From Bdellovibrio sp. ZAP7 (GTDB lineage: Bacteria; Bdellovibrionota; FAC87; UBA2466), in the NCBI GenBank assembly GCA_945878405.1, contig CAMCTJ010000006.1, positions 94,935 to 158,934 on the forward strand: DNA of 64,000 bases, written 5' to 3'. The notes beneath the pieces are model-generated. The model searched no databases. It saw nothing but the letters and a program-made list of their open reading frames with translations, and was not told the DNA's origin. Both the position numbers and the translations under genes were made by a program. This document shows positions 9,701-17,435 of this stretch, piece by piece; positions within the stretch are counted from its first letter, which is position 1; the number at the start of each line of letters is the position of its first letter.

Positions 9701-10658
9701 GCGAATAGCCCAGCCGCCAATCTCCCAGCCTCATTTTCTGAACACCACTTTTTTGCCACTCGAGCGTTCCAGTGCCAGAATAATTATCTTTCCCCACATG
9801 GAGTGTTCCCGAGCTAATCAAAGTGCCACTCAGTCTAGGTTCTTTTAGCTCCTCGATTTGATCCAAAAGAGTTAAATCCATTTGGGTTTCGTGGGCTAAA
9901 TGAAAAGATGAAATCTGTTTGTTCCCCCCCTGTGGAAGAGCAAAAGCCCCTTTCCATTGGAGTTTAATTCCAGGCCCCTGAACTACCAAACGATTGGCCC
10001 TTACGCTTTGCTCAGTAAAGTCGACATCACCATCCAGCTTATCCAAAATGAGCTCGAGTTTTCCCCGTTTCATTTCAAAATGGGAACTTTGAACCTCAAC
10101 CGTCTGTTGTCCAACTGAAGTCTGGGAAAAGAATACCGTCAGGTTTCTCGACCGGATTGAAAAGCTGGGCTGAGAGGAACTTACTTCAAACTGTGAATCA
10201 ACGATTCCGAATCGGCGAAACACAACCGGCCATCCCTTGCTCTTAACTTCCAGTCTTTTTCGTTTTTCAATTTGTGAGACAACTTTCTGGTAAAGCTTGT
10301 CCGCTTGTGGAATTTGAACCTTGGGATGAAATAAGGCCACTTCCTCAAGAACGATTTCTCGATTTAGAAGGCCTAGGGGTTGAAACTCAACTTTGATTTT
10401 ATCGACTTGAAGAGGGTGATCGAATTGAATTTCTGCTCTCTCGGTAGTCGTGATGGAGACACGATTCAAGTAAATCCGCGGAGCAAAAAACGACAGCTCA
10501 ATACTTTCGATGGAAACTTCGATACCTTGACTGGCAAGAGCCGCCGTAATCTCTTTGAGAATTTTTCTCTGAACGGGCCCGCTTGCCAATACCACGTGGA
10601 GAAGCCCATAAATCACCGCGAAACCAATCACGAGCGCAATAAGGACTTTTCTCATCAT
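6720..10658 (-). CDS. tamB: TamB-like translocation/assembly module protein (AsmA/DUF490 family)
   Basis: 1312 residues. An N-terminal signal anchor (VLIALVIGFAVIYGLLHVVL) is followed by a very long beta-rich periplasmic region typical of bridge-like lipid-transfer proteins. The last about 330 residues form the DUF490/TamB domain (GRLRVDEAVLSSLEAK, LLGKTEVLKGKINFKDTPFEI, RLTSNPPLAEQDLISLLVLG), ending in a barrel-like strand with terminal Phe-Glu. TamB spans the periplasm and works with the TamA/BamA partner encoded 19 bp downstream. Its start overlaps the stop of the upstream TPR gene (ATGA), so efp-TPR-tamB-tamA reads as one operon. Several overlapping reading frames on the opposite strand lack gene features. 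Confidence 0.93.
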   Translation of the reverse strand: MMRKVLIALVIGFAVIYGLLHVVLASGPVQRKILKEITAALASQGIEVSIESIELSFFAPRIYLNRVSITTTERAEIQFDHPLQVDKIKVEFQPLGLLNREIVLEEVALFHPKVQIPQADKLYQKVVSQIEKRKRLEVKSKGWPVVFRRFGIVDSQFEVSSSQPSFSIRSRNLTVFFSQTSVGQQTVEVQSSHFEMKRGKLELILDKLDGDVDFTEQSVRANRLVVQGPGIKLQWKGAFALPQGGNKQISSFHLAHETQMDLTLLDQIEELKEPRLSGTLISSGTLHVGKDNYSGTGTLEWQKSGVQKMRLGDWRLGYSLSQKGVELSKVVGKIASGTIESDLIKVGLEKGYPVQGELSLKKLNLNEFLDAFSVSQAPLFANADGKIKFRGTLDLPRKLQIEPDVRLSQIVVINKAELGMTAANTIIAIPRDDVRGVVNLQETGLDVKLENELLGGKLELQGAVNDGRARFHFEGKQVSLDQLKNISELPFGGTALLRGDLRIIQDDVNVEGEIDIQNAEISELKLGAVRGKVQYRKDLLSFSKLELKALEAARGQGFVDFTPKETTYRFDVNVPRISMEQTLSLFDKVGLPVQKPRGGELAARVTIEGGKDEKGVDVHVDGQARSFEWYDEKWMSAGFGIRYRPDSFKVNRGVFLKRSGSLEVKATFDKKEQELVFFTSGLRLEDLNHLGASPLQGEITGRLAFEGDLNYPRGNGELLISKIQFKGQRMSDARLALRSSGKSSEYWLDLEKEALKAHLVRKDVGEGKSFSRLDVSCQETELSPYLSAWLGRDISPLNGIIISGSAEIEGDFSRPSDTKGSAEVKNLKLNFEDGPLVSDEIIKVRFDKGGVNIPRLRLSGSESEVTGSLSLVPGQEVDASLKGKLALEFLQPFIPGIDYASGLVNINVEATGAPGNYELFGNMTLSESVFRITGMQDEFRAVAAQVNLTPQKMIFERFQGILGGGEVVVGGEVGINRFNEFAPKLSIFVSKVNLQLQSFLKTRLTGELQLVGKGVPYRLSGRLRVDEAVLSSLEAKTSGQTSEQPALSFDIKADANDQLFVRTDVVDAEFSGDFKIVGDTNTIGLLGKTEVLKGKINFKDTPFEIISGTARFEREDEIFPRFAINGRSVVREQKGRAYQDYEVNLQALGTPNDYKIRLTSNPPLAEQDLISLLVLGVTTRGQEGNYFDLGTAIMGQSPIRSKIQSELGLDIKVQSAPGQGPTATDTSSASAANPTSPGMVPAVRIEKGLTKKTKISYSNTLDQNQTREIRLEQMLDDNITVNATAGDRSRNNTQARPGDSFGLDLRYRFSFE

Positions 10659-11824
10659 TTCTTTTCTTGCTTCACATTTTGTTTAAGGTTCTTTAAATCG
10701 CGATACAGGGGGTCTACTTTCTCAATTTGCTCTAGCAGTTTTTTTGCGTTGTTCTGATCCCCCAGCTTCATGTTGATTTTTATCAACTGATAAACCGTTT
10801 CTTTCCAAAATGAACTCCCTTTTAACGCCGTTCTGAGCGCGCTTTGAAAGGCGCCAAGAGCAGCTACTTCGCTTCCCTCTTTCATAAGAATATTTCCAAG
10901 AAGGTGCTGGGCTTGTCCAAAGAGTAAGTGTTCGGCTTCGATGTAATTTAACTCAAGCTTTGCCTCTCGGAATCGTCCCATTTCAAAGAAGGCAAATGCT
11001 AAATCGAGACGGGCTTGAAGATCAGAACCGATAACTTGATTCGATTTTCTTAAAAACTCTTGAATGACAGGTTCTAAGTTCTCATAGTCTTCATCCGAAT
11101 CGAGTTCTAACTCCCGTTCCAAATCTGTTACTAGCTCGCTTAATTCTTTTAGCTCAGAAGACTTTTCAACTGATCTGATTTCTGCTTTTCCGTGGCCTGT
11201 TTTCTCAGGTGGCTTACCAATTAACATTACAAAATCTTCATAGCTCAAACTTTTTTCTTTAAAGCGTTTGAAATAGTCCTGCTCCAGTTCGTTGCCATGC
11301 TTTTGCAAAATGGCCTCAAGGGACTCCCACAAAAGCTTGTTCTCAGGCTCAACCCGAAGGCCTTTTATAAAGAGTTGTTTCGCCTCGCCCCAGTTATTTT
11401 CCTGAATCAGCTCTTCCCCTAATCCAAGAAAGGGAACACCAGAGGTTCTATCTATCGATAGCCACAACTCAAAGAATCTCCTTCTCAAAGAAGCACAATT
11501 CCCCATGTGTTTGTTTAAATGGTCGAGATAAACTTGAAGTTGTTTCTTTTCAAGGCCTAGCTGAATGCATTTTTGAAGACTATCTCCAGCCCGCGATTCT
11601 TCTTTTAAACCAAAAAGACAGGCGGCTTCTTCAAGATAGAGTCGCCCTGAATCAGGGGTCAGCGCGATAGCTTTGGAGATCATCTTCCGAGCATCAGAAA
11701 ACTTATTTTTTTTGCGAAGATAAACGGAAAGAAGCGCGTAATCCCTCGCCGCTTCTTTTTTTTGACCTTCCTTCTCTGATTGCTGGGCCCGATGTAATAC
11801 CTCTTTCGGTCGAAAGTGGCTCAA
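10655..11824 (-). CDS. TPR-repeat protein in efp-tamB operon
   Basis: 389 residues, soluble, no signal peptide. TPR-like helices recur through the protein (AARDYALLSVYLRKKNKF, KMISKAIALTPDSGRLY, QLFIKGLRVEPENK, LLGNILMKEGSEVAALGAF). A strong AAGGAG precedes the ATG. It starts 23 bp after efp and overlaps tamB by 4 bp, implying translational coupling. TPR proteins usually scaffold protein complexes; linkage to tamB suggests a role around envelope assembly, but nothing in the sequence proves that. The middle (around 220-250) is acidic and probably a linker. No specific family was recognised. Confidence 0.8.
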   Translation of the reverse strand: MSHFRPKEVLHRAQQSEKEGQKKEAARDYALLSVYLRKKNKFSDARKMISKAIALTPDSGRLYLEEAACLFGLKEESRAGDSLQKCIQLGLEKKQLQVYLDHLNKHMGNCASLRRRFFELWLSIDRTSGVPFLGLGEELIQENNWGEAKQLFIKGLRVEPENKLLWESLEAILQKHGNELEQDYFKRFKEKSLSYEDFVMLIGKPPEKTGHGKAEIRSVEKSSELKELSELVTDLERELELDSDEDYENLEPVIQEFLRKSNQVIGSDLQARLDLAFAFFEMGRFREAKLELNYIEAEHLLFGQAQHLLGNILMKEGSEVAALGAFQSALRTALKGSSFWKETVYQLIKINMKLGDQNNAKKLLEQIEKVDPLYRDLKNLKQNVKQEKK

Positions 11825-11847
11825 AGGGTTCTCCTTTTCGTAGGGAC

Positions 11848-12408
11848 CTACTTAACTTTTTCGATGTATTCCCCAGAGCGAGTATCAACCTTTAGAACAT
11901 CGTCCTGTTTTACGTGATAGGGAACAGTAATCGTCAGACCAGTTTCCAAAGTAGCGGGCTTTCCGCCTCCGCTTACCGTATCACCCCTTAAAGCGGGTTC
12001 GCAGTAAGTGACTTTCAAATTCACAAAATTCGGAAGCTCAATCGCAATAGGTCGGCCGTCATAATAAAGAACTTCAATTTCTAAATTCTCAATCAAATAG
12101 TCCTTACTATCCCCAATAGCGTCTTTATCCAAAAAGGTCTGCTCATAAGAACCCAAATCCATGAACTGGAAGCCACTGTTGTCCTGATACAGGTACTGCA
12201 TGTGACGTTTGTCGAGATTTGGCTCCCCAACTTTGTCACCTGATTTAAAAGTCTTTTCCAAAACTGTTTTGTTTAACAAATTCTTCATTCGAGTTCGAAC
12301 AATCGCATTCCCTTTTCCCGGTTTGACGTGTTGGAATTCAACAATTTGGTAAGGCACTCCGTCCACTTCGATACAAAGACCTTTTTTAAATTCTGACGTG
12401 TCGTACAT
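11848..12408 (-). CDS. efp: Translation elongation factor P
   Basis: 186 residues, standard EF-P length with the three beta-barrel domains. The loop KPGKGNA puts a lysine at position 32, the site that EpmA-type enzymes lysylate or that otherwise carries the modification needed to rescue ribosomes stalled at polyproline. The C-terminal signature (LPNFVNLKVTYCEPALRGDT) is clear. No modification enzyme is encoded in this window. Several neighbours are rich in proline runs (notably the protein at 30897-32528), which makes EF-P dependence plausible. First clear member of the leftward efp-TPR-tamB-tamA run. Confidence 0.97.
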   Translation of the reverse strand: MYDTSEFKKGLCIEVDGVPYQIVEFQHVKPGKGNAIVRTRMKNLLNKTVLEKTFKSGDKVGEPNLDKRHMQYLYQDNSGFQFMDLGSYEQTFLDKDAIGDSKDYLIENLEIEVLYYDGRPIAIELPNFVNLKVTYCEPALRGDTVSGGGKPATLETGLTITVPYHVKQDDVLKVDTRSGEYIEKVK

Positions 12409-12463
12409 AATCCCTCAATTCGCTGTCACTCTTCTCGTATTTCCAGTAAAAATTCAAGAGGTT

Positions 12464-13516
12464 TCAGTTTTTTTCTGAGTCTTGGAGTTTAGTGAGAATT
12501 CCTTTAAGAACTTTTATTTTTTTATGACGAATCTGTGAATTGGGATCCACTCCTAACCTGACTCTGCAGGCTTTCATTTTTCTCTCAAGCTCTGGGCTAG
12601 AGCGAATTCTAGATATTTTTTCGAAAATCTTCAGCGAGTGCCCATATTGTCCCTGCGAAAAATAGAGATCCCCCAAAGTCTCGGTTGTGATTTCAGGAGA
12701 GAGCGGCTCAGCTACATTCTTAAACGCATTCGATACAGGTGCGACTGCGAATACTTCTTCGCCTTCTTCTTCTTCAAAACCTAAAACGGCATTCACTTGC
12801 GCTGAAGTTTCTTCCTCGGTTTCCTCATCCTGCTCGGAGCTGTCAGAAATGGGAAACTCCTGGAGAGGGCTAGCCTCCCAATTTTGATTTTGCGAAACAG
12901 GGGCTTCAAATACTACCGGAGCTGGTTCTAGTTCGAGGGTTGGCTCGGGTTCAACCTGAGCCATTGGGAATGCAGGAAAAGAGCTCTCAAAAACTTCTTC
13001 GGAGCTTCTTGAAAATTCGGTACTCGTCGAAGCCGAAATTGGATTAGCAATTTGTTTTTCCAATTGATGGACCTTATCGGTAAGCGAAACATCACAAGGA
13101 GCTAACAACAAAGCCATTTTAAAAGCGTGGAGAGCCTGAGTATCAAGTCCTTGGGCCATCAAAGCTTCTCCCAGAAGCCTTTGAGCCAATAAGTTTTCAG
13201 GAGCTAAGTGAACTACTTTTTCTAGTTCTCTTTGAGCATCTTGATGTCGATGTTTATCGATATAACATTTGGCAAGAGCCACGCGCCCACCATGAAAATC
13301 GGGGTGGTGCTCAAGACCTTTTTGACATATTTCAATCGCTTCATCCAATCTTCCCAAGCGTCGATAACTTTCAGCCAATGGGGCAAAAACTCGGCTGGTC
13401 GGATCTTGTTGGAGACGTCTGAGCTGTTCCCGAAACTGGGGAGGCTGCTGATCGTACAAACGATCCAGAGTTTCTCGAATTCGGTTTTGTTTAGGATTAA
13501 GTTGTTTGTTCATCAT
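12464..13516 (-). CDS. TPR-repeat protein with acidic linker
   Basis: 350 residues from the ATG pair at 13516; a TTG 7 codons upstream is possible but has no better ribosome site. Residues about 40-150 hold at least three TPRs (LAESYRRLGRLDEAIEICQKG, LAKCYIDKHRHQDAQRELEK, LLGEALMAQGLDTQALHAFK). A long Glu/Pro/Ser-rich region of low complexity follows, then another TPR (LGDLYFSQGQYGHSLKIFEK) and a basic tail. Cytosolic, no signal. It lies 55 bp upstream of efp and about 24 bp downstream of the ComEC-like gene. A general scaffold or assembly role is inferred from TPRs only. Confidence 0.78.
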   Translation of the reverse strand: MMNKQLNPKQNRIRETLDRLYDQQPPQFREQLRRLQQDPTSRVFAPLAESYRRLGRLDEAIEICQKGLEHHPDFHGGRVALAKCYIDKHRHQDAQRELEKVVHLAPENLLAQRLLGEALMAQGLDTQALHAFKMALLLAPCDVSLTDKVHQLEKQIANPISASTSTEFSRSSEEVFESSFPAFPMAQVEPEPTLELEPAPVVFEAPVSQNQNWEASPLQEFPISDSSEQDEETEEETSAQVNAVLGFEEEEGEEVFAVAPVSNAFKNVAEPLSPEITTETLGDLYFSQGQYGHSLKIFEKISRIRSSPELERKMKACRVRLGVDPNSQIRHKKIKVLKGILTKLQDSEKN

Positions 13517-13540
13517 ATTAAAATGTAGAAAAACCAACCC

Positions 13541-14644
13541 CTATTGTCGGCGAGCGCCCTGCGTTAAATCAATGCATGTCGCGCCGTAGGCATTTTTTTT
13601 TGCCACATTTTGACATCTCTCACGATTCCAATAAGCTAACGCAACTAGCCAAGCCAAAAAAGTCACGGCTTCTATGAAACTTGGCCGATAGACAGAGCTA
13701 CCACCAGTTTTTACGTGAAGCGCCTCCCAAGTTAGCCAAAGATCCAAAATTTTTTCAGAGCCCAGTGCAAGAAATTTCGTCAGAACTGGAGGAAGCATTA
13801 AAATCGAAAGACCCAACAAAAAAAGAAGCGGGAGAAAAACCTGATCCCAGATCAAGCCCATGAAAAGTTGAACCAACACCGAATCCCCTACCCATTTTCC
13901 AAAAAAAAACGCCATGATGGGAATAAACCAGGTTAAGACCCAAAGGAGACCAAACAGCTTTTGACCGGAAGAAAAACAACGCCCCATAATCCACACTCCA
14001 ATTACGCCTGAAAAACTTAACTGAAATCCTTTTGAAAAAAGAACCTGCGGAAATAAAGCGAGAAAAACCAGAGTTGTTAAGCTTGCTGCGTATTCGGGTT
14101 CGATCGTGAGCGGGTTTTCTTGATAGAGAAAAATAAAAAACACACAAATCGCGGTTCTCATGAGCGATGGCTCAGCCGGGGCCAAGCCCAATAAGATAGC
14201 TGCCGCCAAAGGCATTTTTACTCTCCGGGACCAAAGTAATAACTTGCCTCGAGGATAGGGATAAACTCTCCAAAACATCCCGCCCAAGCAACTAAGACAA
14301 AGAGCAAGAGCCCACACATGTTGGCCACTCAATGCCAGGACCTGCAGCAATCCTCGCTCCCGGTATTTCTGAAGAAGCCAAAACGGGAGTCCCGAGAAAT
14401 CCCCCTGCCACAAAGCCATCTGAATCGCCGAAAGATTTGGGTTCCCAAAAGTACGGGAAAGCAGCGTTCGAGTAAAAAGTCCTGTCGGGTTGCGCGATTG
14501 AGGTGCCTTGGTTACTGGAACCCATTGAGCATCCGATAAAGCGGCGGGGTTTCTAAAGATCAGAAGTTTGTTTTCTCGTCGCGCGTTTTTAAAACTCAGG
14601 ACAAAACAGGCAGCCACTGCAACCCAGATGAGAAATCTTTTCAT
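13541..14644 (-). CDS. ComEC-like competence channel core (Competence domain only)
   Basis: About 367 residues from the ATG at 14644, which begins a membrane segment (FLIWVAVAACFVLSF); a TTG at 14719 is an alternative start. The ComEC Competence-domain signature is clear: LLQVLALSGQHVWALAL, then PSLMRTAICVFF and FSKGFQLSFSGVIGVWIMG, with about eight predicted membrane helices. In transformable bacteria this domain forms the inner-membrane channel for single-stranded DNA. Full ComEC (about 700-800 residues) also has an N-terminal OB domain and a C-terminal metallo-beta-lactamase-like nuclease domain; both are absent here and not encoded nearby. It is either a minimal ComEC or a remnant. Confidence 0.8.
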   Translation of the reverse strand: MKRFLIWVAVAACFVLSFKNARRENKLLIFRNPAALSDAQWVPVTKAPQSRNPTGLFTRTLLSRTFGNPNLSAIQMALWQGDFSGLPFWLLQKYRERGLLQVLALSGQHVWALALCLSCLGGMFWRVYPYPRGKLLLWSRRVKMPLAAAILLGLAPAEPSLMRTAICVFFIFLYQENPLTIEPEYAASLTTLVFLALFPQVLFSKGFQLSFSGVIGVWIMGRCFSSGQKLFGLLWVLTWFIPIMAFFFGKWVGDSVLVQLFMGLIWDQVFLPLLFLLGLSILMLPPVLTKFLALGSEKILDLWLTWEALHVKTGGSSVYRPSFIEAVTFLAWLVALAYWNRERCQNVAKKNAYGATCIDLTQGARRQ

Positions 14645-14790
14645 GGAGGCAGTCTCTAAACCGGGCCTCGAGGGTTCAAGTAGGTTTGGGGGGCGTTCTT
14701 TTTTAATTAATATTTTCAAAGCATTAGACGGTTTCCTTAAGGGTTTTTAAGCGCTTCAAACCCGGAACTCTCTCTAAGCCCATTAAATGA

Positions 14791-14818
14791 TTGACTATAA
14801 CGGGCAAAATCCACTAAA
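14791..14818 (+). promoter_or_regulatory. Possible promoter for rplU-rpmA-obg
   Basis: TTGACT at 14791-14796 resembles a -35 box; the matching -10 (ACTAAA, 16 bp away) is poor, and TATAAC at 14796-14801 overlaps it. It sits in the 200-bp divergent gap between the ComEC-like gene and rplU, where a strong ribosomal-protein promoter must exist. Weak evidence for the exact boxes. Confidence 0.3.
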
Positions 14819-14845
14819 AAAGACCGTTCAATAAAAGGTGGATTT

Positions 14846-15160
14846 ATGTACGCAGTGATTCGCACAGGAAATAAACAGTATCGAGTAGAGGAAGGCATAG
14901 AGCTTTTAGTGGAGCGTCTTCACGTAGAAGCGGGCAAATCTCTTGAGTTAACTGATGTGCTCTTATATTCGGATGGCAAAGAAGTAAAAGTTGGCCAACC
15001 ACAACTCCCCGTCTCCGTGCATTGCTTATGTGTCGGAGAAGAAAAAGGGGAAAAACTAAGAACTTTTAAATATCGTCGACGTCACAATTATTATCGTCGT
15101 TACGGACACAGACAAACACTCACTCGTTTGAGAGTCGAAAAAATCGAGAGAAAGGGCTAA
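14846..15160 (+). CDS. rplU: 50S ribosomal protein L21
   Basis: 104 residues. MYAVIRTGNKQYRVEEG at the N-terminus and the basic C-terminal KYRRRHNYYRRYGHRQ are diagnostic of bL21, which binds 23S rRNA domain I. AAGGTGG sits upstream of the ATG. It is followed 3 bp later by rpmA and then obg, the gene order conserved across most bacteria. Confidence 0.98.
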   Translation: MYAVIRTGNKQYRVEEGIELLVERLHVEAGKSLELTDVLLYSDGKEVKVGQPQLPVSVHCLCVGEEKGEKLRTFKYRRRHNYYRRYGHRQTLTRLRVEKIERKG

Positions 15161-15163
15161 TCC

Positions 15164-15439
15164 ATGGCACATAAGAAAGCGGGCGGTAGCTCTAGAAACG
15201 GTCGTGATAGTCAGGGGCAACGGCTGGGCGTAAAAAGATTTGGCGGAGAACTCGTTAAAGCTGGAAACATCTTAGTTCGTCAAAGAGGAACCAAGTTTCA
15301 TGCTGGTTTAAATGTAGGCACAGGCCGTGACTGGACTTTGTTTGCATTGATTCCAGGACGAGTGGCTTTTGAGCGTCTCGATAAAGACAGAACTCGAATC
15401 TGCATACATCCAGAAGAATCAACTAAAGTCGCCTCTTAA
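15164..15439 (+). CDS. rpmA: 50S ribosomal protein L27
   Basis: 91 residues. [20 protein letters not shown] is the standard bL27 N-terminus that reaches the peptidyl-transferase centre; it starts directly after Met, so there is no cleavable N-terminal extension of the Firmicutes type. [18 protein letters not shown] is the conserved middle. Starts 3 bp after rplU and is certainly co-transcribed with it. Confidence 0.98.
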   Translation: MAHKKAGGSSRNGRDSQGQRLGVKRFGGELVKAGNILVRQRGTKFHAGLNVGTGRDWTLFALIPGRVAFERLDKDRTRICIHPEESTKVAS

Positions 15440-15492
15440 GACTGGCTACCTAATAATTTTTTCATAATTAAAGGAATTCGGGGTGGTGAGCT

Positions 15493-16494
15493 ATGGCTCT
15501 CATCGATGAAGTTGTTATACGAATCCAAGGCGGTTCGGGTGGAAAGGGCTGCATCAGCTTCCGTCGCGAAACTTTTGTGCCTTTTGGAGGCCCGAATGGT
15601 GGCGATGGTGGTAAGGGCGGTGACGTTTACCTTAAAGCAACTCGAGATAAAACAAGCCTTCTCGATTTTAAATACCAGCCTCGGTATCTAGCCGAACGTG
15701 GGGAACACGGACTTGGCAAAGATATGTTCGGAAGAGGTGGTGAAGATCTCATCGTCGCAGTCCCAATGGGAACCCTTGTTTTTGATAATCAGACGGGGGA
15801 ACTCCTCGCTGATTTAACCGAGCACGAACAAACTATTTTGGTGGCAAAGGGTGGAAGAGGCGGCCGAGGAAACCTTTCCTTTAAATCATCGACCAATCGA
15901 GCGCCACGAAACGCAACTCCTGGGGAATTAGGAGAAAGCAAAGAGCTAAAACTTGAGCTGAAACTCCTTGCCGATGTCGGCTTAATTGGACTTCCCAATG
16001 CCGGAAAAAGCTCTTTCTTAACGGCAGTCTCTCGAGCCAGACCTAAAGTTGCCGACTATCCGTTTACAACTTTAGAACCTGCTTTAGGAGTTGTTGAGCA
16101 TAAAGGCCATGCGTTTGTCATCGCGGACTTACCAGGACTCATTGAACGCGCCTCCGAAGGAGCAGGTCTTGGACACCGCTTTCTTCGACATGTGGCTCGA
16201 AATCGAGTGCTGCTGCATTTGGTGGATATCACACAATCTCCGGAATCAATTCAAAAAAGTATCGAGACGATCCGTAATGAATTGGGCGCCTATGATCCAG
16301 AACTTCTCGAACGAGAACAGCGTTTAGTTTTTACCAAAATCGACTTATTACCTGCGGAAGATCTCGCTGAACAGAAACAAAATCTCCAGGCTCTGGGACT
16401 GGACGGATATTATATTAGTAGTGCTGCTCGAGAGGGCCTCGGTCCTTTACTAGATGATTTGGCTGGCCTGACCCGCAGGGAGAATAAAGCTTGA
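15493..16494 (+). CDS. obgE: Obg GTPase (CgtA), ribosome assembly
   Basis: 333 residues. The Gly-rich Obg fold fills residues 1-158 (IQGGSGGKGCISFRRE, GGNGG-like loops, KGGRGGRGNLSFKSS). The G domain follows with G1 GLPNAGKSS, switch region DYPFTTLEP, G3 DLPGLIE and G4 TKID. A GGTG-containing SD precedes ATG 15493. Obg proteins act late in 50S assembly and link it to nucleotide state and stress. The stop overlaps the start of nadD (TTGA). The C-terminal extension seen in some Obg proteins is absent. Confidence 0.97.
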   Translation: MALIDEVVIRIQGGSGGKGCISFRRETFVPFGGPNGGDGGKGGDVYLKATRDKTSLLDFKYQPRYLAERGEHGLGKDMFGRGGEDLIVAVPMGTLVFDNQTGELLADLTEHEQTILVAKGGRGGRGNLSFKSSTNRAPRNATPGELGESKELKLELKLLADVGLIGLPNAGKSSFLTAVSRARPKVADYPFTTLEPALGVVEHKGHAFVIADLPGLIERASEGAGLGHRFLRHVARNRVLLHLVDITQSPESIQKSIETIRNELGAYDPELLEREQRLVFTKIDLLPAEDLAEQKQNLQALGLDGYYISSAAREGLGPLLDDLAGLTRRENKA

Positions 16495-17153
16495 TCGGGC
16501 TTTTTGGAGGAACTTTTGATCCTCCGCATCTGGGACACATCCATTTAATTAAAAGCATCCTCAAGGAATTTAACTTTTCAAAACTTTATCTGATACCCAA
16601 CTATCAGAACCCTCTCAAAGCAAAAGGTCCAGCGGTAGCTCCGGAGGAAAGACTTCTCCTGCTTCGCACTGCGATTTCAGGATTAGACCCTCGAGTTGAA
16701 ATCCTTGATTGGGAAATTAAAAAACAGGAACCCTCTTATACCATTGATACGGTCAGGCACTTGAAGTCTCTTCACTCCGAACCGCTTACTTTTATCATTG
16801 GAAACGACATTTTTTCGCAACTTCCTGAATGGAAATCAGCAACGCAGTTGCTTCAAGGGGTAGACTGGATTGTCATCAAAAGAAGTGAAGGAATCGTGTT
16901 GGATCCACAACCATTGCTGCACAAAATCGGCATTTTCGACTCCCATTTTATCGAAAAAAATCACCTCGCTTATAGTCAAGATCGGAGGTCGATTCGCTTC
17001 TGTGATATCAGAGCCCTTCCCATTTCCTCTACTGACATCCGATTGAAATTAGGAGAACTGTGGAAAAAGAATAAGTTAGACGATTCGCCGCAGGGAATTC
17101 AACGCTCAGTGTGGCTACTGATTAAAGAAAAGCGGCTCTATACCGTTGGATAA
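16491..17153 (+). CDS. nadD: Nicotinate-nucleotide adenylyltransferase
   Basis: 220 residues beginning at a TTG overlapping the obg stop. The nucleotidyl-transferase signature GLFGGTFDPPHLGH lies at the N-terminus and ISSTDIR near residue 180 is the second nucleotide-binding motif (ISxTxxR). The enzyme converts nicotinate mononucleotide and ATP to deamido-NAD in NAD synthesis. The obg-nadD order is common. The TTG start is fixed by the alignment: no room exists for residues before the GG(T/S)FDP loop. RsfS (ybeB), often next, is not present; a small unrelated-looking gene follows instead. Confidence 0.94.
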   Translation: MIGLFGGTFDPPHLGHIHLIKSILKEFNFSKLYLIPNYQNPLKAKGPAVAPEERLLLLRTAISGLDPRVEILDWEIKKQEPSYTIDTVRHLKSLHSEPLTFIIGNDIFSQLPEWKSATQLLQGVDWIVIKRSEGIVLDPQPLLHKIGIFDSHFIEKNHLAYSQDRRSIRFCDIRALPISSTDIRLKLGELWKKNKLDDSPQGIQRSVWLLIKEKRLYTVG

Positions 17154-17188
17154 TTCATACCACGACTCGCTTTTTGAGGAGAGTTCCG

Positions 17189-17380
17189 ATGTCTGAAAAG
17201 AAAATGTCGAATTCCAATTCCAAAAATGCTTTAAACCACCACCTGAAACACTTTGTAGGTTTCGGTGAAAAACCCCAGACTCAAACCCCTCCCGGCTCAG
17301 TAACTGGCCGCCTTAAAGAGCTCGTCAAAAAGGTCGAAGACTTAAATCGAAGAGTCGACCGTATTAAAGATCAATTCTAA
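17189..17380 (+). CDS. Small hydrophilic protein, unknown function
   Basis: 63 residues from the ATG at 17189, preceded by GAGGAG with good spacing; an in-frame TTG five codons upstream is less likely. The N-terminal half is Ser/Asn/Lys-rich and probably disordered; the last 25 residues form a charged amphipathic helix (LKELVKKVEDLNRRVDRI), likely a short coiled coil. It is in line with nadD (35 bp) and queC (55 bp). No family recognised. Confidence 0.6.
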   Translation: MSEKKMSNSNSKNALNHHLKHFVGFGEKPQTQTPPGSVTGRLKELVKKVEDLNRRVDRIKDQF

Positions 17381-17435
17381 AGCCTCCATTTCCTGAACTA
17401 TTGAGAATCTCTACGACCCATGTTACTCGGGTCTT

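Noticed and set aside
17381..17435. preQ1 riboswitch before queC
   Set aside because: The 55-bp gap has no convincing H-type pseudoknot or the conserved C-rich loop; too short to hold more.
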